Shown piece by piece: positions 42,274 through 51,514 of a DNA stretch of 64,000 nt. Under the pieces are notes generated by a model, which was not told where the DNA came from, did not search any database, and was given only the letters and a program-made list of their open reading frames with translations. The translations under genes and the position numbers were made by a program. Position 1 is the stretch's first letter. The number at the start of each line of letters is the position of its first letter. This DNA comes from Fulvivirga sp. M361 (GTDB lineage Bacteria; Bacteroidota; Bacteroidia; Cytophagales; Cyclobacteriaceae). The DNA is taken from the NCBI RefSeq assembly GCF_007097395.1, contig NZ_VKDC01000016.1:62001-126000 (forward strand), read 5' to 3'.

Positions 42274-43067
42274 ACGAATGTAGCGTGGAAAAGGATAAAG
42301 ATAGACTTATTGAAAAATACCATCAGGGCAACCTGACATATGAAGAAGGAAAGCAGCTTGAAAGCTGCATCGAAAAGGGCATCATTAAGCTGGAAGACCT
42401 TAGCGACCTGTGTCATTTGAATAAAAAGTTAGACATGATGGCTTCCGTTGAACCTTCGGAAAGCCTTACCTATTCCTTTCATCAATTATTAAATGAACAA
42501 AGGAAGGCGAGAAAACCATTGGGCTTTAAACTATCCGGTATATGGAATGCAAAACCCATATTTCGTTGGACGTATAGTTTAGCGCTCATGATGGCCGGTA
42601 TTACCATCGGATGGTTGGCTAAAAATAGCAATGCTACCCATACTGAGGTAGGTAAATTATATGCCGAAGTACAGGAAATGAAGGAAATGATGATGCTCAC
42701 ACTTCTTGAAAAAGAGTCTACCAGTGATCGATTAAGGGCGGTAGGGCTGACCAGTGATATTTCCGAGGTGAGTGATAAAATCACGGATGCACTTTTGAAG
42801 ACATTAAATAATGATGAAAATGTAAATGTTCGATTAGCAGCATTAGAAGCATTATTTCCCTATGCCAGTAATACCAAAGTAAGAAAAGGACTGATAACCT
42901 CTATTACAAACCAGGAATCACCTATGGTTCAGATGGGGTTGGCAGAAATGATGGTGGCCCTGCAAGAGAAACGAGCTATTGGCTCTCTTCGAGAGCTACT
43001 TAAAAAAGAAGAAACACCGCAGGAAGCGAAAGACAGGATAAATGAGAGCATTCAAATCCTGATATGA
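42270..43067 (+). CDS. putative anti-sigma factor with HEAT-repeat periplasmic domain
   Basis: The 265-aa protein starts with TTG at 42270, which overlaps the sigma stop codon as TTGA; GTG at 42285 is an alternative. The cytoplasmic N-terminal part (about 1-95) has the KYHQGNLTYEEGKQLESCI shape of Bacteroidota anti-sigma proteins. One helix spans about 99-116 (TYSLALMMAGITIGWLA). The rest contains HEAT-like repeats (DENVNVRLAALEALFPYAS, SPMVQMGLAEMMVALQE). By context it should bind and hold the sigma factor. Confidence 0.8.
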   Translation: MNECSVEKDKDRLIEKYHQGNLTYEEGKQLESCIEKGIIKLEDLSDLCHLNKKLDMMASVEPSESLTYSFHQLLNEQRKARKPLGFKLSGIWNAKPIFRWTYSLALMMAGITIGWLAKNSNATHTEVGKLYAEVQEMKEMMMLTLLEKESTSDRLRAVGLTSDISEVSDKITDALLKTLNNDENVNVRLAALEALFPYASNTKVRKGLITSITNQESPMVQMGLAEMMVALQEKRAIGSLRELLKKEETPQEAKDRINESIQILI

Positions 43068-43126
43068 TAGAATTAAGCTCAAAATCTGGTCCAAAAAATA
43101 AATAGGATAAGTTAACAACGAAAATC

Positions 43127-43948
43127 ATGAAAAGTCTCAAACAATTATTAGCAGTAACGTTGGTCATACTTACTGTTCCGGCAGGAGTATCTCAAGATAA
43201 TGGCGAATTTACTGTGCCATTTACTGATCCGGGTAAACGTGGAAAAATAAAAGTAGATATCAGGAAAGGTTCCATAGATGTGATCGGGTCAGAGCGTAAG
43301 GATATATTGATCAGATATTCTCCGGCTAAATATAAATATAAAGTGAAGAATAAAGAGAAGGAAAAAGCAAAGGAGAAAGACGGTCTTAAAAGGATCTCCA
43401 GTGGATTAACTAATCTCGAAGTCAGTGAAAAAAACAATTACATTAACGTAGAGTCTGATTCATGGGAAAAAGGGATTGATTTAGTCTTTGAGGTCCCTAA
43501 AAATATAGACTTACATGTTGAAACTTATCAGTATGGAGATATTTTTATTAAGAATATAGCGGGAGAAGTAGTCGCTGATAATTATAATGGTAAGATAAAA
43601 GCTGAGACTATTTCAGGGTCATTAGTGGCAAATACCTATAACGGATCTATTAAAGCAACTTTTATTACCGTAAAACCTGATACACCTATGGCTTTTACCA
43701 CCTACAACGGAGATGTTGACCTTTCTCTACCGGCTGATTTTAAGGCATCTCTCAAGATGAAAACATCCCAGGGGGAAATCTACTCCGGATTTGATTTTAG
43801 TGCAAAAGAAACTAATCGATTGAAAGAGGAAAAAAAGTCTGGCACCTACAAAATTTATTTGGAAGATTGGGTGCGAGGAGATGTTAATGGTGGTGGGCCT
43901 GAGATTATGATCAAAAATTATAATGGAGATATCTATCTACGCAAGTAG
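43127..43948 (+). CDS. secreted DUF4097-type beta-helix protein
   Basis: The 273-aa protein has a signal peptide (MKSLKQLLAVTLVILTVPAG). A positively charged N-terminal segment (KVKNKEKEKAKEKDG, about 76-90) is followed by repeated strands such as GDIFIKNIAGEVVADNYNGKIKAE, SGSLVANTYNGSIKA and TYNGDVDLSLPA. This is the right-handed beta-helix-like repeat of DUF4097/DUF2807 proteins. It is the third gene of an ECF sigma locus and is probably the effector or sensor of that circuit. Confidence 0.85.
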   Translation: MKSLKQLLAVTLVILTVPAGVSQDNGEFTVPFTDPGKRGKIKVDIRKGSIDVIGSERKDILIRYSPAKYKYKVKNKEKEKAKEKDGLKRISSGLTNLEVSEKNNYINVESDSWEKGIDLVFEVPKNIDLHVETYQYGDIFIKNIAGEVVADNYNGKIKAETISGSLVANTYNGSIKATFITVKPDTPMAFTTYNGDVDLSLPADFKASLKMKTSQGEIYSGFDFSAKETNRLKEEKKSGTYKIYLEDWVRGDVNGGGPEIMIKNYNGDIYLRK

Positions 43949-43990
43949 AAACAGCATCTCTTTATTTCTTGCCAAACCAGTTGATTTTAT

Positions 43991-44018
43991 AGGTAGGCCC
44001 GGAAGCCTACCTTTCTTT
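43991..44018 (+). terminator. terminator after the DUF4097 gene
   Basis: AGGTAGGC and GCCTACCT form an 8-base stem with a 6-base loop, followed by TTCTTT. It ends the plus-strand ECF locus before the convergent one. Confidence 0.7.
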
Positions 44019-44042
44019 GATGACTACATTCGATCATTACTT

Positions 44043-44807
44043 TTAGAGAACCACACCAAAACTGAAGGCATTAAGTTTTGGCCCCTTGTTATCCGCAAAA
44101 AGTTCATTAAGATCATAATTAAAGAAGAGGTCCAGGCCCCTAAAGCCTACTTGGCCACGCACACCATATCGGATATTATTTAGGAAAAAGCTGTCTTTAT
44201 CTCTATCTCTTTCTTTGTCTCCATCCATTTCGGTGACATATTTGGCATAACTCATAATCCGGTATCCTGCGTACATGCCAGCTCCTATGCTGAAATCACT
44301 TCCATTACCACTACATTCCCAATGCCTCCATCGTTTATGACGACGACTATTTGTGCCAAATTTTAAAGTGGGAACAGCGCTGACGTTCACAAAGGCGGCT
44401 GTGAGCTTACTTTTCCTAAAGTCAATATCTTCAGTAAACTGGCTGAAAACGACCCCATCAGGTTCTTTTGTTATACGTACCGATTCATCCTGGAACTTGA
44501 AATTGTACCAGCTCACATCTGCCCCCCAATCCAGGTATAAAGGGCCGGTAATTTGGGTCTCGTTGATGGCCTTAAGTGCAATGTACCATGACCCCCAGGG
44601 GCGAACTTCATATAATTCATTGTCTTCAACGGGTGATTTTCCGCCTTCCAGGTAGTCGTTAATGCCCAGATCGATCCTAAAGTCGCTGTAGGTTCGGTAG
44701 CGCCTCTTTCTTTTCTCCTTTTTTTCAGTGTTATCCTGAGAATATGCTCCTGTTACGAATCCTGTTGCCAGGAAAATGGTTAAAAATAATTTCATCCTTT
44801 TCATCAT
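44043..44807 (-). CDS. outer-membrane beta-barrel protein, paralogue of the next gene
   Basis: The 254-aa protein has a signal peptide (MKLFLTIFLATGFVTGAYSQ) and a basic segment (EKKEKRKRRYRTYSD). Barrel-like strands follow, ending RYGVRGQVGFRGLDLFFNYDLNELF and NAFSFGVVL. It is clearly a duplicate of the upstream gene: both share VRPWGSWYI, KSKLTAA and KDRDKDSF. It is the last member of the minus-strand ECF locus. The function is unknown. Confidence 0.75.
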   Translation of the reverse strand: MMKRMKLFLTIFLATGFVTGAYSQDNTEKKEKRKRRYRTYSDFRIDLGINDYLEGGKSPVEDNELYEVRPWGSWYIALKAINETQITGPLYLDWGADVSWYNFKFQDESVRITKEPDGVVFSQFTEDIDFRKSKLTAAFVNVSAVPTLKFGTNSRRHKRWRHWECSGNGSDFSIGAGMYAGYRIMSYAKYVTEMDGDKERDRDKDSFFLNNIRYGVRGQVGFRGLDLFFNYDLNELFADNKGPKLNAFSFGVVL

Positions 44808-44900
44808 TTTTGAGTTTTGATCCTGTTGTTATATATACATAGTTATTCCATTTGCAGTATCCTTGAGGACCTGCATCCATAAGTTAAATTTTCTTGTTGT

Positions 44901-45944
44901 TTATAAAGTCAGGCCTATGCTGAAAGCATTAAGTGCTGGCCCTTTTCCTTCATTAAAGAGCTCGTTAATATCATAATTAAAGAATATGTCAGTACCGCCA
45001 AAGCCTATTTGAGCGCGTATACCATATCTGAGGTTAGATAAGTTGAAGCTGTCCTTATCCCTGTCCTTGTTCTTGTCACCATCTTCCCTCACTACTATTT
45101 TACTGTAACTTCCAATACGATAACCAACATAACCTCCCACGCCAAACCTGAAGCCACTTTTGTCCCCTCTTTTCTCGAACCAGTCACGGTTTCTGCGCCT
45201 GCGAGGTTCTTCTGAAACGAACATAGGAACCATTGAAAAATTGACATAAGCCGCGGTGAGCTTGCTTTTCACATAGTTTAATCCGGCGTTATCTTCCCGG
45301 AATTCAATCACATCACCATCTACTATCCTGACAGCATCATTTTCAAATTTGAAGTTGTACCAGGTGATACTGGGACCCCATTCCAGGAAAAGAGAGTTAC
45401 TCAGATGAGTTTGGTTTACTGCGGCAAAACCTATGTACCATGATCCCCATGGACGTACGGAATACAAGGCATTGTTCTCATCCGGAAAATTTCCATTTTC
45501 CAGGTAGTTATTGGTACCCAATTCTACATTGACAAAATGATAGGTAGAACGTCTCCTTCGATTTCGGTCGCGATCTTCTTCCCGGTCTTTTTCACGATAC
45601 TTTACGTAGCGTACCTCATCATACTCTTCTAATTCTTCTTCGACTCTATCCACTACTATGGTAGTGTCTGCCAGGGTACTTGCGTTTGTGTCTGTCATGG
45701 TCGAGTCCTGATTTAGCTTCAGACTAAGTTCTTTCAGGATTTGATTAAGGTCATAGTTTTTTAATCGTTCCAGGTCTTCCTGGTCCCTTACCAGAAAGAT
45801 GATCTGACTTTCCCCCACATTAATGATTAAAGAATCGGTGACTTCTTGCGCTAAAATAGGAGGTATGTTACTCCCAAGTAGAAATAGCAAGAGCGCCCAT
45901 GATAACCTCAGTTTTGGTGTTGTTATGTTATTTTGAGTTGTCAT
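44901..45944 (-). CDS. outer-membrane beta-barrel protein with extended N-terminus
   Basis: The 347-aa protein has a signal peptide (about 1-33, ending near ILAQE), then a periplasmic-looking segment with ESQIIFLVRDQEDLERLKNY, an acidic/basic stretch (KYREKDREEDRDRNRRRRS) and a barrel region that matches the next gene strand by strand. Its ending RYGIRAQIGFGGTDIFFNYD and ALNAFSIGLTL is nearly the same. It starts 17 bases inside the anti-sigma-like gene, so the genes are coupled. Confidence 0.75.
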   Translation of the reverse strand: MTTQNNITTPKLRLSWALLLFLLGSNIPPILAQEVTDSLIINVGESQIIFLVRDQEDLERLKNYDLNQILKELSLKLNQDSTMTDTNASTLADTTIVVDRVEEELEEYDEVRYVKYREKDREEDRDRNRRRRSTYHFVNVELGTNNYLENGNFPDENNALYSVRPWGSWYIGFAAVNQTHLSNSLFLEWGPSITWYNFKFENDAVRIVDGDVIEFREDNAGLNYVKSKLTAAYVNFSMVPMFVSEEPRRRRNRDWFEKRGDKSGFRFGVGGYVGYRIGSYSKIVVREDGDKNKDRDKDSFNLSNLRYGIRAQIGFGGTDIFFNYDINELFNEGKGPALNAFSIGLTL

Positions 45945-46797
45945 GTTCTCTTTTTTTGGAGTTCAGGGCAAGCAAGTTGTTTTTTGCCTCCCGAAGCTCT
46001 GCCAGTCCATCTCCTTCTCTAATATTTTTCACAAAACCAATGATCTTCTTGAAGCCTTTTTTATCCATTTCTTCAGGCGTATTCTCTTCCGGTCTCTCAT
46101 CAGTGATGGCGGCAACAGCTATCTTGGCATTAAACTGTTCTATATCAAAGGTTAATGTCTTGCCCTCAACCTCAGATGTCTTTTGTTCTGTAGATGCCAT
46201 AGTTGCCATTTTGGTTGCATTGGTGCCTGTAGTTTGCTCGGCTGACACCTCTGGCACTTCATTTTTCTCTACCTTTGTTAATGTTGCTGTAGCTTTTTGG
46301 TCAGCTGTTATTAGATTGGTCGTATTTTTACTCTTTTTCCTAAGTCCTTTCTTCACCGGTATAGCAGTGGTTCTTTCAGGCTCATCCTTTTTTGCAATCA
46401 CTTGCTCAGTGGCCATCGATCGTTTTGAAATATCATTTGTTGCGAGGGGCGGTGAAGCTTCAGCCGTAATGTTTTGTGGTGTCCTGGATTCATCTGTAAT
46501 GGGTTCTTCCATTAGGACAGGTTTCTTTTGTTTTATCTCATCATCATTCTTTACCTTGTCAATGCTATCTTTAAAAGCAATGGGCTGTTGCTTTTCTTCT
46601 AAGGCAAACCGCATGATAACACCCCCAGCCATGAAAAGTAATAGAACCGCAGCTGCTATCCTGGTGTAAAACCAAATGCCACGATTTTTTCCACTATTGA
46701 TCCCCTGCTCTACTTTAGACCAGGATCGGGGTGAAGGCCGTTTTTGTAATGCCTCCAGTTTATTTTTAAAAAGGTCATCTAGCTCCTGACTGCTCAT
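45928..46797 (-). CDS. putative anti-sigma factor, single membrane span
   Basis: The 289-aa protein has a cytoplasmic N-terminal part (MSSQELDDLFKNKLEALQKR, about 1-40) similar in style to Bacteroidota anti-sigma proteins, and one helix at about 44-63 (TRIAAAVLLLFMAGGVIM). A long Lys/Glu/Thr-rich periplasmic stretch (about 70-280) has no recognised domain. It begins right after the ECF sigma gene and overlaps the following barrel gene, so it should control the sigma factor. Low-complexity periplasmic sequence is notable. Confidence 0.75.
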   Translation of the reverse strand: MSSQELDDLFKNKLEALQKRPSPRSWSKVEQGINSGKNRGIWFYTRIAAAVLLLFMAGGVIMRFALEEKQQPIAFKDSIDKVKNDDEIKQKKPVLMEEPITDESRTPQNITAEASPPLATNDISKRSMATEQVIAKKDEPERTTAIPVKKGLRKKSKNTTNLITADQKATATLTKVEKNEVPEVSAEQTTGTNATKMATMASTEQKTSEVEGKTLTFDIEQFNAKIAVAAITDERPEENTPEEMDKKGFKKIIGFVKNIREGDGLAELREAKNNLLALNSKKREHDNSK

Positions 46798-46799
46798 GC

Positions 46800-47369
46800 C
46801 TATTGTATTTTTTGATTTAATAGCTGTTCTGTTTTAAGCAATTTTTTTTGGAGTAAGCCCCTGGCTCTGCTCAACTGTGATTTTGAGGTGTTCTCACTAA
46901 TACCCAATTGCTCTGCGATTTCCTTGTGTGAATAACCTTCTACAGCATACATGTTAAAAACCGTTCGATATCCGGTGGGTAACTGATGCACCAATTGGAG
47001 AAGATCATCTGCTTCCAGCTCACTGTTCAGCGTGTGATAGTTAGGTTCGCGGTCAATCGTTTCGATATCTACTTCCAAATACATGTTCTTATTCTTACGT
47101 ATGAATGTAAGCGCTTCATTTACCATAACCCTTCTTAGCCAACCTTCAAAACTTCCTTCACCCTTGAACTGGTCTATTTTTCTGAATACTTTTACAAAAC
47201 CACCTATCATTACATCTTCTGCCTGATCCGGATCTTTAATATACCGGCAACAGGTGCCCAGCATGGAAGCAGCATACCTGTTATACAGTGCTTCCTGTGC
47301 CTGACCGTCTTGCTGGCAGCATTTCCTGATCAGAATATCTTCTTCAGATCGATGAATTTTGAGTGTCAT
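46800..47369 (-). CDS. ECF RNA polymerase sigma factor
   Basis: The 189-aa protein has region 2 (about 25-95: LYNRYAASMLGTCCRYIKDP, AEDVMIGGFVKVFRKIDQF, then GWLRRVMVNEALTFIRK) and region 4 (about 125-180: YRTVFNMYAVEGYSHKEIAE, then LGISENTSKSQLSRARGLLQ). It is the first gene of the minus-strand ECF locus. It is not a close copy of the sigma at 41716, so the two loci probably answer different signals. Confidence 0.94.
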   Translation of the reverse strand: MTLKIHRSEEDILIRKCCQQDGQAQEALYNRYAASMLGTCCRYIKDPDQAEDVMIGGFVKVFRKIDQFKGEGSFEGWLRRVMVNEALTFIRKNKNMYLEVDIETIDREPNYHTLNSELEADDLLQLVHQLPTGYRTVFNMYAVEGYSHKEIAEQLGISENTSKSQLSRARGLLQKKLLKTEQLLNQKIQ

Positions 47370-47436
47370 TTAAAGTGTTCTCGAAGACTAGATGCAATAT
47401 ACTAAACAAGGGTTGCACCTTAAGTTAAAAAAACAC

Positions 47437-48423
47437 TTACGCCGATTTTTCAGAAGGGTAGACCAGGCCTATATCGTTCCTGATTTTGTCCATAAGAGAA
47501 AGAAATTCTCTGCTTTTTGACAGCGGCACTACTTCACTTTCCATTTTGCCTGCAAGAACTGAACGCGTTACTTCATCCGCCTCAAAATTGTATCCTATGG
47601 ATTCGCGAGAATCTTCAAAAATAACAGGTTCTGAACCATCATATTGTGTCAAGATGGCCTTACGTGCCTTCCAGAAATTAGGAATATGTATATGCCCTTT
47701 TGTACCATAGATAAAACCATCGTTAAGCATGGAGTGTCCTACCGAACAAGACAGGTCTGCCAATATACCGTCAGAAAATCTTAGTTGATAAATATCTGTA
47801 ATATCTACATTGGTGGGGGCTTTAGAAGACATTACCTGCACGTCTTCTATTGGGGCGTTGGAAAATAGCAGAGAAAGTGCAATAGGATAAATGCCTACAT
47901 CCAGTAAAGCACCACCCGCCAGATCAGGGTTAAAAAGCCTTGATTGAGGGTCGTAATTGGCTTTAAAACCGAAGTTTGCCTTGATCATATTAATTTCACC
48001 AATAGCGCCTTCAGCCACCCATGCTTTGGCTCTTTGCAACGGAGGTAGAAAATAGGTCCACATGGCTTCCATCAAAAAGAGCTGCTTTTCACGAGCGAGT
48101 TGCGTTAATTCATCTAATTCATGAACATTAATACCAATGGGCTTTTCGCACAGTACGGATTTATTGTTTTCCAGACATAATAAAGTGTTCTCCCGGTGTA
48201 ATGTGTGTGGTGTAGATATGTATATGACATCTATATCCGGGTTTAAGGTTAATTGTTCATATGAACTATGATATGTTTTGATTTGGTGAGTTTCAGCAAA
48301 TTGCCGGGCAGAGACCTCTGTTCTCGAACCTACAGCTACGAGTTCGGCATCCTTTACAAACCTAAAATCCTCAGCAAATTGCCGGGCTATCTTTCCTGTT
48401 CCGAGTATTCCCCATTTTACCAT
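47437..48423 (-). CDS. Gfo/Idh/MocA family NAD(P)-dependent oxidoreductase
   Basis: The 328-aa enzyme has a Rossmann motif GILGTGKIARQFAEDF (5-20) and the catalytic-site motif CEKPIG (about 93-98). The C-terminal alpha/beta domain has the GGALLDVGIYPIALSLLF signature. This form resembles dimeric dihydrodiol or 1,5-anhydrofructose/trans-dihydrodiol dehydrogenase-like members. The substrate is probably a sugar or diol. It is a single gene. Confidence 0.92.
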   Translation of the reverse strand: MVKWGILGTGKIARQFAEDFRFVKDAELVAVGSRTEVSARQFAETHQIKTYHSSYEQLTLNPDIDVIYISTPHTLHRENTLLCLENNKSVLCEKPIGINVHELDELTQLAREKQLFLMEAMWTYFLPPLQRAKAWVAEGAIGEINMIKANFGFKANYDPQSRLFNPDLAGGALLDVGIYPIALSLLFSNAPIEDVQVMSSKAPTNVDITDIYQLRFSDGILADLSCSVGHSMLNDGFIYGTKGHIHIPNFWKARKAILTQYDGSEPVIFEDSRESIGYNFEADEVTRSVLAGKMESEVVPLSKSREFLSLMDKIRNDIGLVYPSEKSA

Positions 48424-48631
48424 AGGTATTGTTGGTTCCTGGTCGTTCTAAAGTGGATATCGATTGAATGTTAATGTTGGACACTTTTGTTTATTTAATC
48501 AACTTTCTGACGGGTAATTATCATTGATATAACGGTATTTCATCTCTTGCTTATGACTGATGGGTAATAAATAAGGAATATAAAAAGCAAAGGGCCTTTA
48601 ATTCAGACCCCTCCCTGATTATTCGATCCAT

Positions 48632-51028
48632 TTAATTATTCTCCGGATCGTTGACTACCGTGGCGCCGCCCCGGAATTTTATATTGCTGATAAGTGATTC
48701 ATCCATGATGATTTCGTCGGTAACAAATGCTTTGGCACCAGCTGCTCCTTTTGCTTGTAACGTGGCCCTTTTTACTTCGTAGTCATACGCATTAAGTTGT
48801 GATGCGCCCCTGAGGTCTGCAGTTAACTCGGACCCCGTACCCTCTAATTCTATTTCAGCGGCACCTGATGCGTCAATCTCCAGGTTATCAATGTTGAAAT
48901 TACCTTTTACATATGAAGCTCCATCAACTTCCATCATAAGGTCTCTTTGCTTCAAACCTTTGATATAAACCTTAGATGATCCGCTAAGGTCCAGTCCATG
49001 CAGGTAGGGCATCATGATAACCATTCGTATTTCTTTTTTGCGAATACTTCTTTTATCATACGCTCCATAGCGGTCCCAACTGATTCTGATCTGATCACCG
49101 TTTTCTCTTACTCTGACCTGATTAAGGTCAGGAGTGCTACCTTTTAGCAATATTTCATATTTGTTGGACTTTATAATGTCTACAGTATAGGCTCCCTGTA
49201 TAGAAAGGTCCTGAAAGCCATCAAACTGCATGGTACGGTTATACTTTTCACCGTCTAACTCTGTGCTGTTATAGTTGTCGTTTTCCTCACAGGTAAGGCA
49301 AGTCAAACCTTCTTCCGGGGTGAAGGACCATACATTGTCTTCCATATCAGATACCCGATAACCATTCACATAAATCGTATTCCTCATAATATGGCGTAAA
49401 TCTTCATCCATCATAAATTTACTGCCGTAAGGAATGTACAGGTACGATTCCAGGCGTTGTCCCCGAAATATAGCATCTCCCCTGAACTCTATATTAGAGT
49501 CAAAAACTAAGACGGAATCCTGAAAATCCACATTATAGGTAACCATTTTGGCATTTTCAATGGCATTTCTTCTTGAACTGCCCTGTGATTCAAAATTCTT
49601 TTCAAGTTTGTATTCATTTCCGTCATACCCACGCAATGTTAATGTTGCCACCTGGTAATCCTCCATGCCAATTTCATTAAGTTTTAAAATCGCTGTTTTA
49701 TTACCTACATCATATGTTTCAGTCACAGAGTATTCTCCATCCTCCTTAAACCGATAGACTATTCCAGGTACATTGACACTGACTATAATAATACTGACGA
49801 TAAACATGGCAAAAAGTGTCCAACCTGTAGAGGTACTGAACACAATCTTTCTTGCTATCATAGACGACCCGAGTAACATGATGAAAATACTCGGTACTAA
49901 TACTGTGGTAAGCGCGGCAAGAGCAGTAAATGTAGGGAAGCTGTTAGATACTAACTCCACAGGAAAACCAATGTCGTTCCAACTGAAATATTCAGGGCTC
50001 CATATCCCTGCTGAGAATACTCCAAATACGACACCGAGGCTAACTACCATGGAAAATACCAGTACAAGCCCAATAAAAATGAGAAACAGTCCTATGATAA
50101 TTCGTATGAAATCGGTCAGGAAAACAAAAATGGGGGCTATAATCGCCCCTAATGTTTTAATGATCAATGCAATAAGCCTAAAAGGAAATAAGAGGATCTT
50201 AACAAAAATGCTCTCCTCTTCCTGATCTTCTACCTTAAGATTCTTTTTTACATTGGTTTCAATGTTTGATAGGGTCACCGGTTCACCCTTCATCTTTACC
50301 TTATCAGTAATAGACTTTGCTTCAGGGAGTATGATCCATAAAATAACATAGATGATCAGGCCAGTACCTCCAAGGAAAATGGTAAGCACAAAAATTAGTC
50401 GAATAACAGCTGCATCTACCGCAAAGTAGGCTGCCATTCCGGAACTTACGCCAGCAATAACCTTTTTTTCCGGATCACGATACATCTTCTTTATATCGTT
50501 GTCTTCTTTAGGTTCATCGCTCCCGGGAAGTACGATCCATAAAATGATATAGAATAAGAAGATAATTCCATAACCAAATAACAGAAGCAGGAAGGCAAGC
50601 CGTATCCAAAGTGGATCTACTTTAAAATAATCTGCAATGCCTGAGCATACTCCTCCAATAATTTTCCTGTTAAGGTTTCGTCTTAACTTTTTTGAGTCAT
50701 CTTCACGTGTTTCTGTTTCCTGTTCTTGTTGTTTGTCATCGGGCTCATCTATTTCAGGTTCTTCAACCGCCTGAAAGTCACGAATACTTCCCATTGTGGC
50801 GATGAGCGCTTTAACATCTTCTTCGGTAATAACCTGTTTATCTTCATGAAGTTTGGCCAGGAATATCTCGGCCATCCTATTTTCAATGTCTGCAATAATT
50901 TCCTGGTTGTCTTCGAATGAAGCGAAATACTTGTTAATGGAATCCAGGTAGTTTTTTAACTCTTCATAAGCATCTTCTTCAATGTGAAAGATAATGCCGC
51001 TGATATTGATACTTATATTTTTTTTCAT
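48632..51028 (-). CDS. PspC/DUF2807 envelope-stress membrane protein
   Basis: The 798-aa protein has four parts. A helical N-terminal region (about 1-95) has YEELKNYLDSINKYF and EDVKALIATMGSI. Two PspC domains follow at about 113-171 (NRKIIGGVCSGIADYFKVDP) and 179-237 (KVIAGVSSGMAAYFAVDAAV). Then come several further membrane helices (about 275-445). The soluble C-terminal part ends in a beta-helix-like DUF2807 domain (about 590-790) with KGLKQRDLMMEVDGASYVKG and EIDASGAAEIELEG. It lies 33 bases after the PadR gene and is probably repressed by it. It may sense damage to the cell envelope. Confidence 0.88.
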   Translation of the reverse strand: MKKNISINISGIIFHIEEDAYEELKNYLDSINKYFASFEDNQEIIADIENRMAEIFLAKLHEDKQVITEEDVKALIATMGSIRDFQAVEEPEIDEPDDKQQEQETETREDDSKKLRRNLNRKIIGGVCSGIADYFKVDPLWIRLAFLLLLFGYGIIFLFYIILWIVLPGSDEPKEDNDIKKMYRDPEKKVIAGVSSGMAAYFAVDAAVIRLIFVLTIFLGGTGLIIYVILWIILPEAKSITDKVKMKGEPVTLSNIETNVKKNLKVEDQEEESIFVKILLFPFRLIALIIKTLGAIIAPIFVFLTDFIRIIIGLFLIFIGLVLVFSMVVSLGVVFGVFSAGIWSPEYFSWNDIGFPVELVSNSFPTFTALAALTTVLVPSIFIMLLGSSMIARKIVFSTSTGWTLFAMFIVSIIIVSVNVPGIVYRFKEDGEYSVTETYDVGNKTAILKLNEIGMEDYQVATLTLRGYDGNEYKLEKNFESQGSSRRNAIENAKMVTYNVDFQDSVLVFDSNIEFRGDAIFRGQRLESYLYIPYGSKFMMDEDLRHIMRNTIYVNGYRVSDMEDNVWSFTPEEGLTCLTCEENDNYNSTELDGEKYNRTMQFDGFQDLSIQGAYTVDIIKSNKYEILLKGSTPDLNQVRVRENGDQIRISWDRYGAYDKRSIRKKEIRMVIMMPYLHGLDLSGSSKVYIKGLKQRDLMMEVDGASYVKGNFNIDNLEIDASGAAEIELEGTGSELTADLRGASQLNAYDYEVKRATLQAKGAAGAKAFVTDEIIMDESLISNIKFRGGATVVNDPENN

Positions 51029-51061
51029 TGTTGTATTCTTTAGTGGTGGATGAATGGGCGA

Positions 51062-51400
51062 TTAGCTGGCAGTCTTTTTTTGTGTTATCAACCGGGTAGA
51101 TTTTACCAGATCTTTCCAGGTAGCATTCAGGCTACCTAGAAAATTGCCGCCATCTTCCGTAAGTGTATAATACTTACGAGGTGGCCCTGAGTTAGACTCC
51201 ACCCATTTATACTCTACCAGTCCGGCTTTTCTAAGACGGGTGAGTAATGGGTACAACGTACCTTCCACCACCATGATCTTGGCAGACGTGAGCTCTTCCA
51301 GCATATCCGAAGCATATACCTCACCACGCGAAATAATGTGCAGAATGCAGTATTCCAAAATACCCTTCCGCATCTGTACTTGTGTATTTTCCAAATTCAT
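51062..51400 (-). CDS. PadR family transcriptional regulator
   Basis: I start at the ATG at 51400 (112 aa; an ATG at 51424 adds eight residues), since related proteins begin near ENTQVQMRKGILEYCIL. The winged helix shows VYASDMLEELTSAKIMVVEG, then TLYPLLTRLRKAGLVEYKW and GPPRKYYTLTEDG. PadR proteins usually repress a neighbouring gene; here that is the PspC gene downstream. A perfect inverted repeat at 51494-51514 is a likely operator for autoregulation. Confidence 0.93.
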   Translation of the reverse strand: MNLENTQVQMRKGILEYCILHIISRGEVYASDMLEELTSAKIMVVEGTLYPLLTRLRKAGLVEYKWVESNSGPPRKYYTLTEDGGNFLGSLNATWKDLVKSTRLITQKKTAS

Positions 51401-51493
51401 TCTGTTTATTTTAAGTTTCCCCATTCAATCAATACATTGAGAGTAAGCTTGAAAAGAGGTTTTTGACCTTGTTCTACAAGTATACGCAAAAAG

Positions 51494-51514
51494 GTACTAT
51501 GTGTTGCATAGTAC
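51494..51514. promoter_or_regulatory. inverted repeat upstream of padR, candidate operator
   Basis: GTACTATG (51494-51501) and CATAGTAC (51507-51514) pair perfectly around TGTTG. A further TAGTA...TACTA pair lies just beyond (51509-51527). The site is about 95 bases upstream of the PadR start and about 200 upstream of the PorV-like gene. Confidence 0.55.

Noticed and set aside
45899-46669. 256-codon plus-strand frame opposite the anti-sigma gene
   Set aside because: It is the antisense of the Lys/Glu/Thr-rich region of the minus-strand gene at 45928, which explains its length and its Ser/Val/Phe-rich composition.
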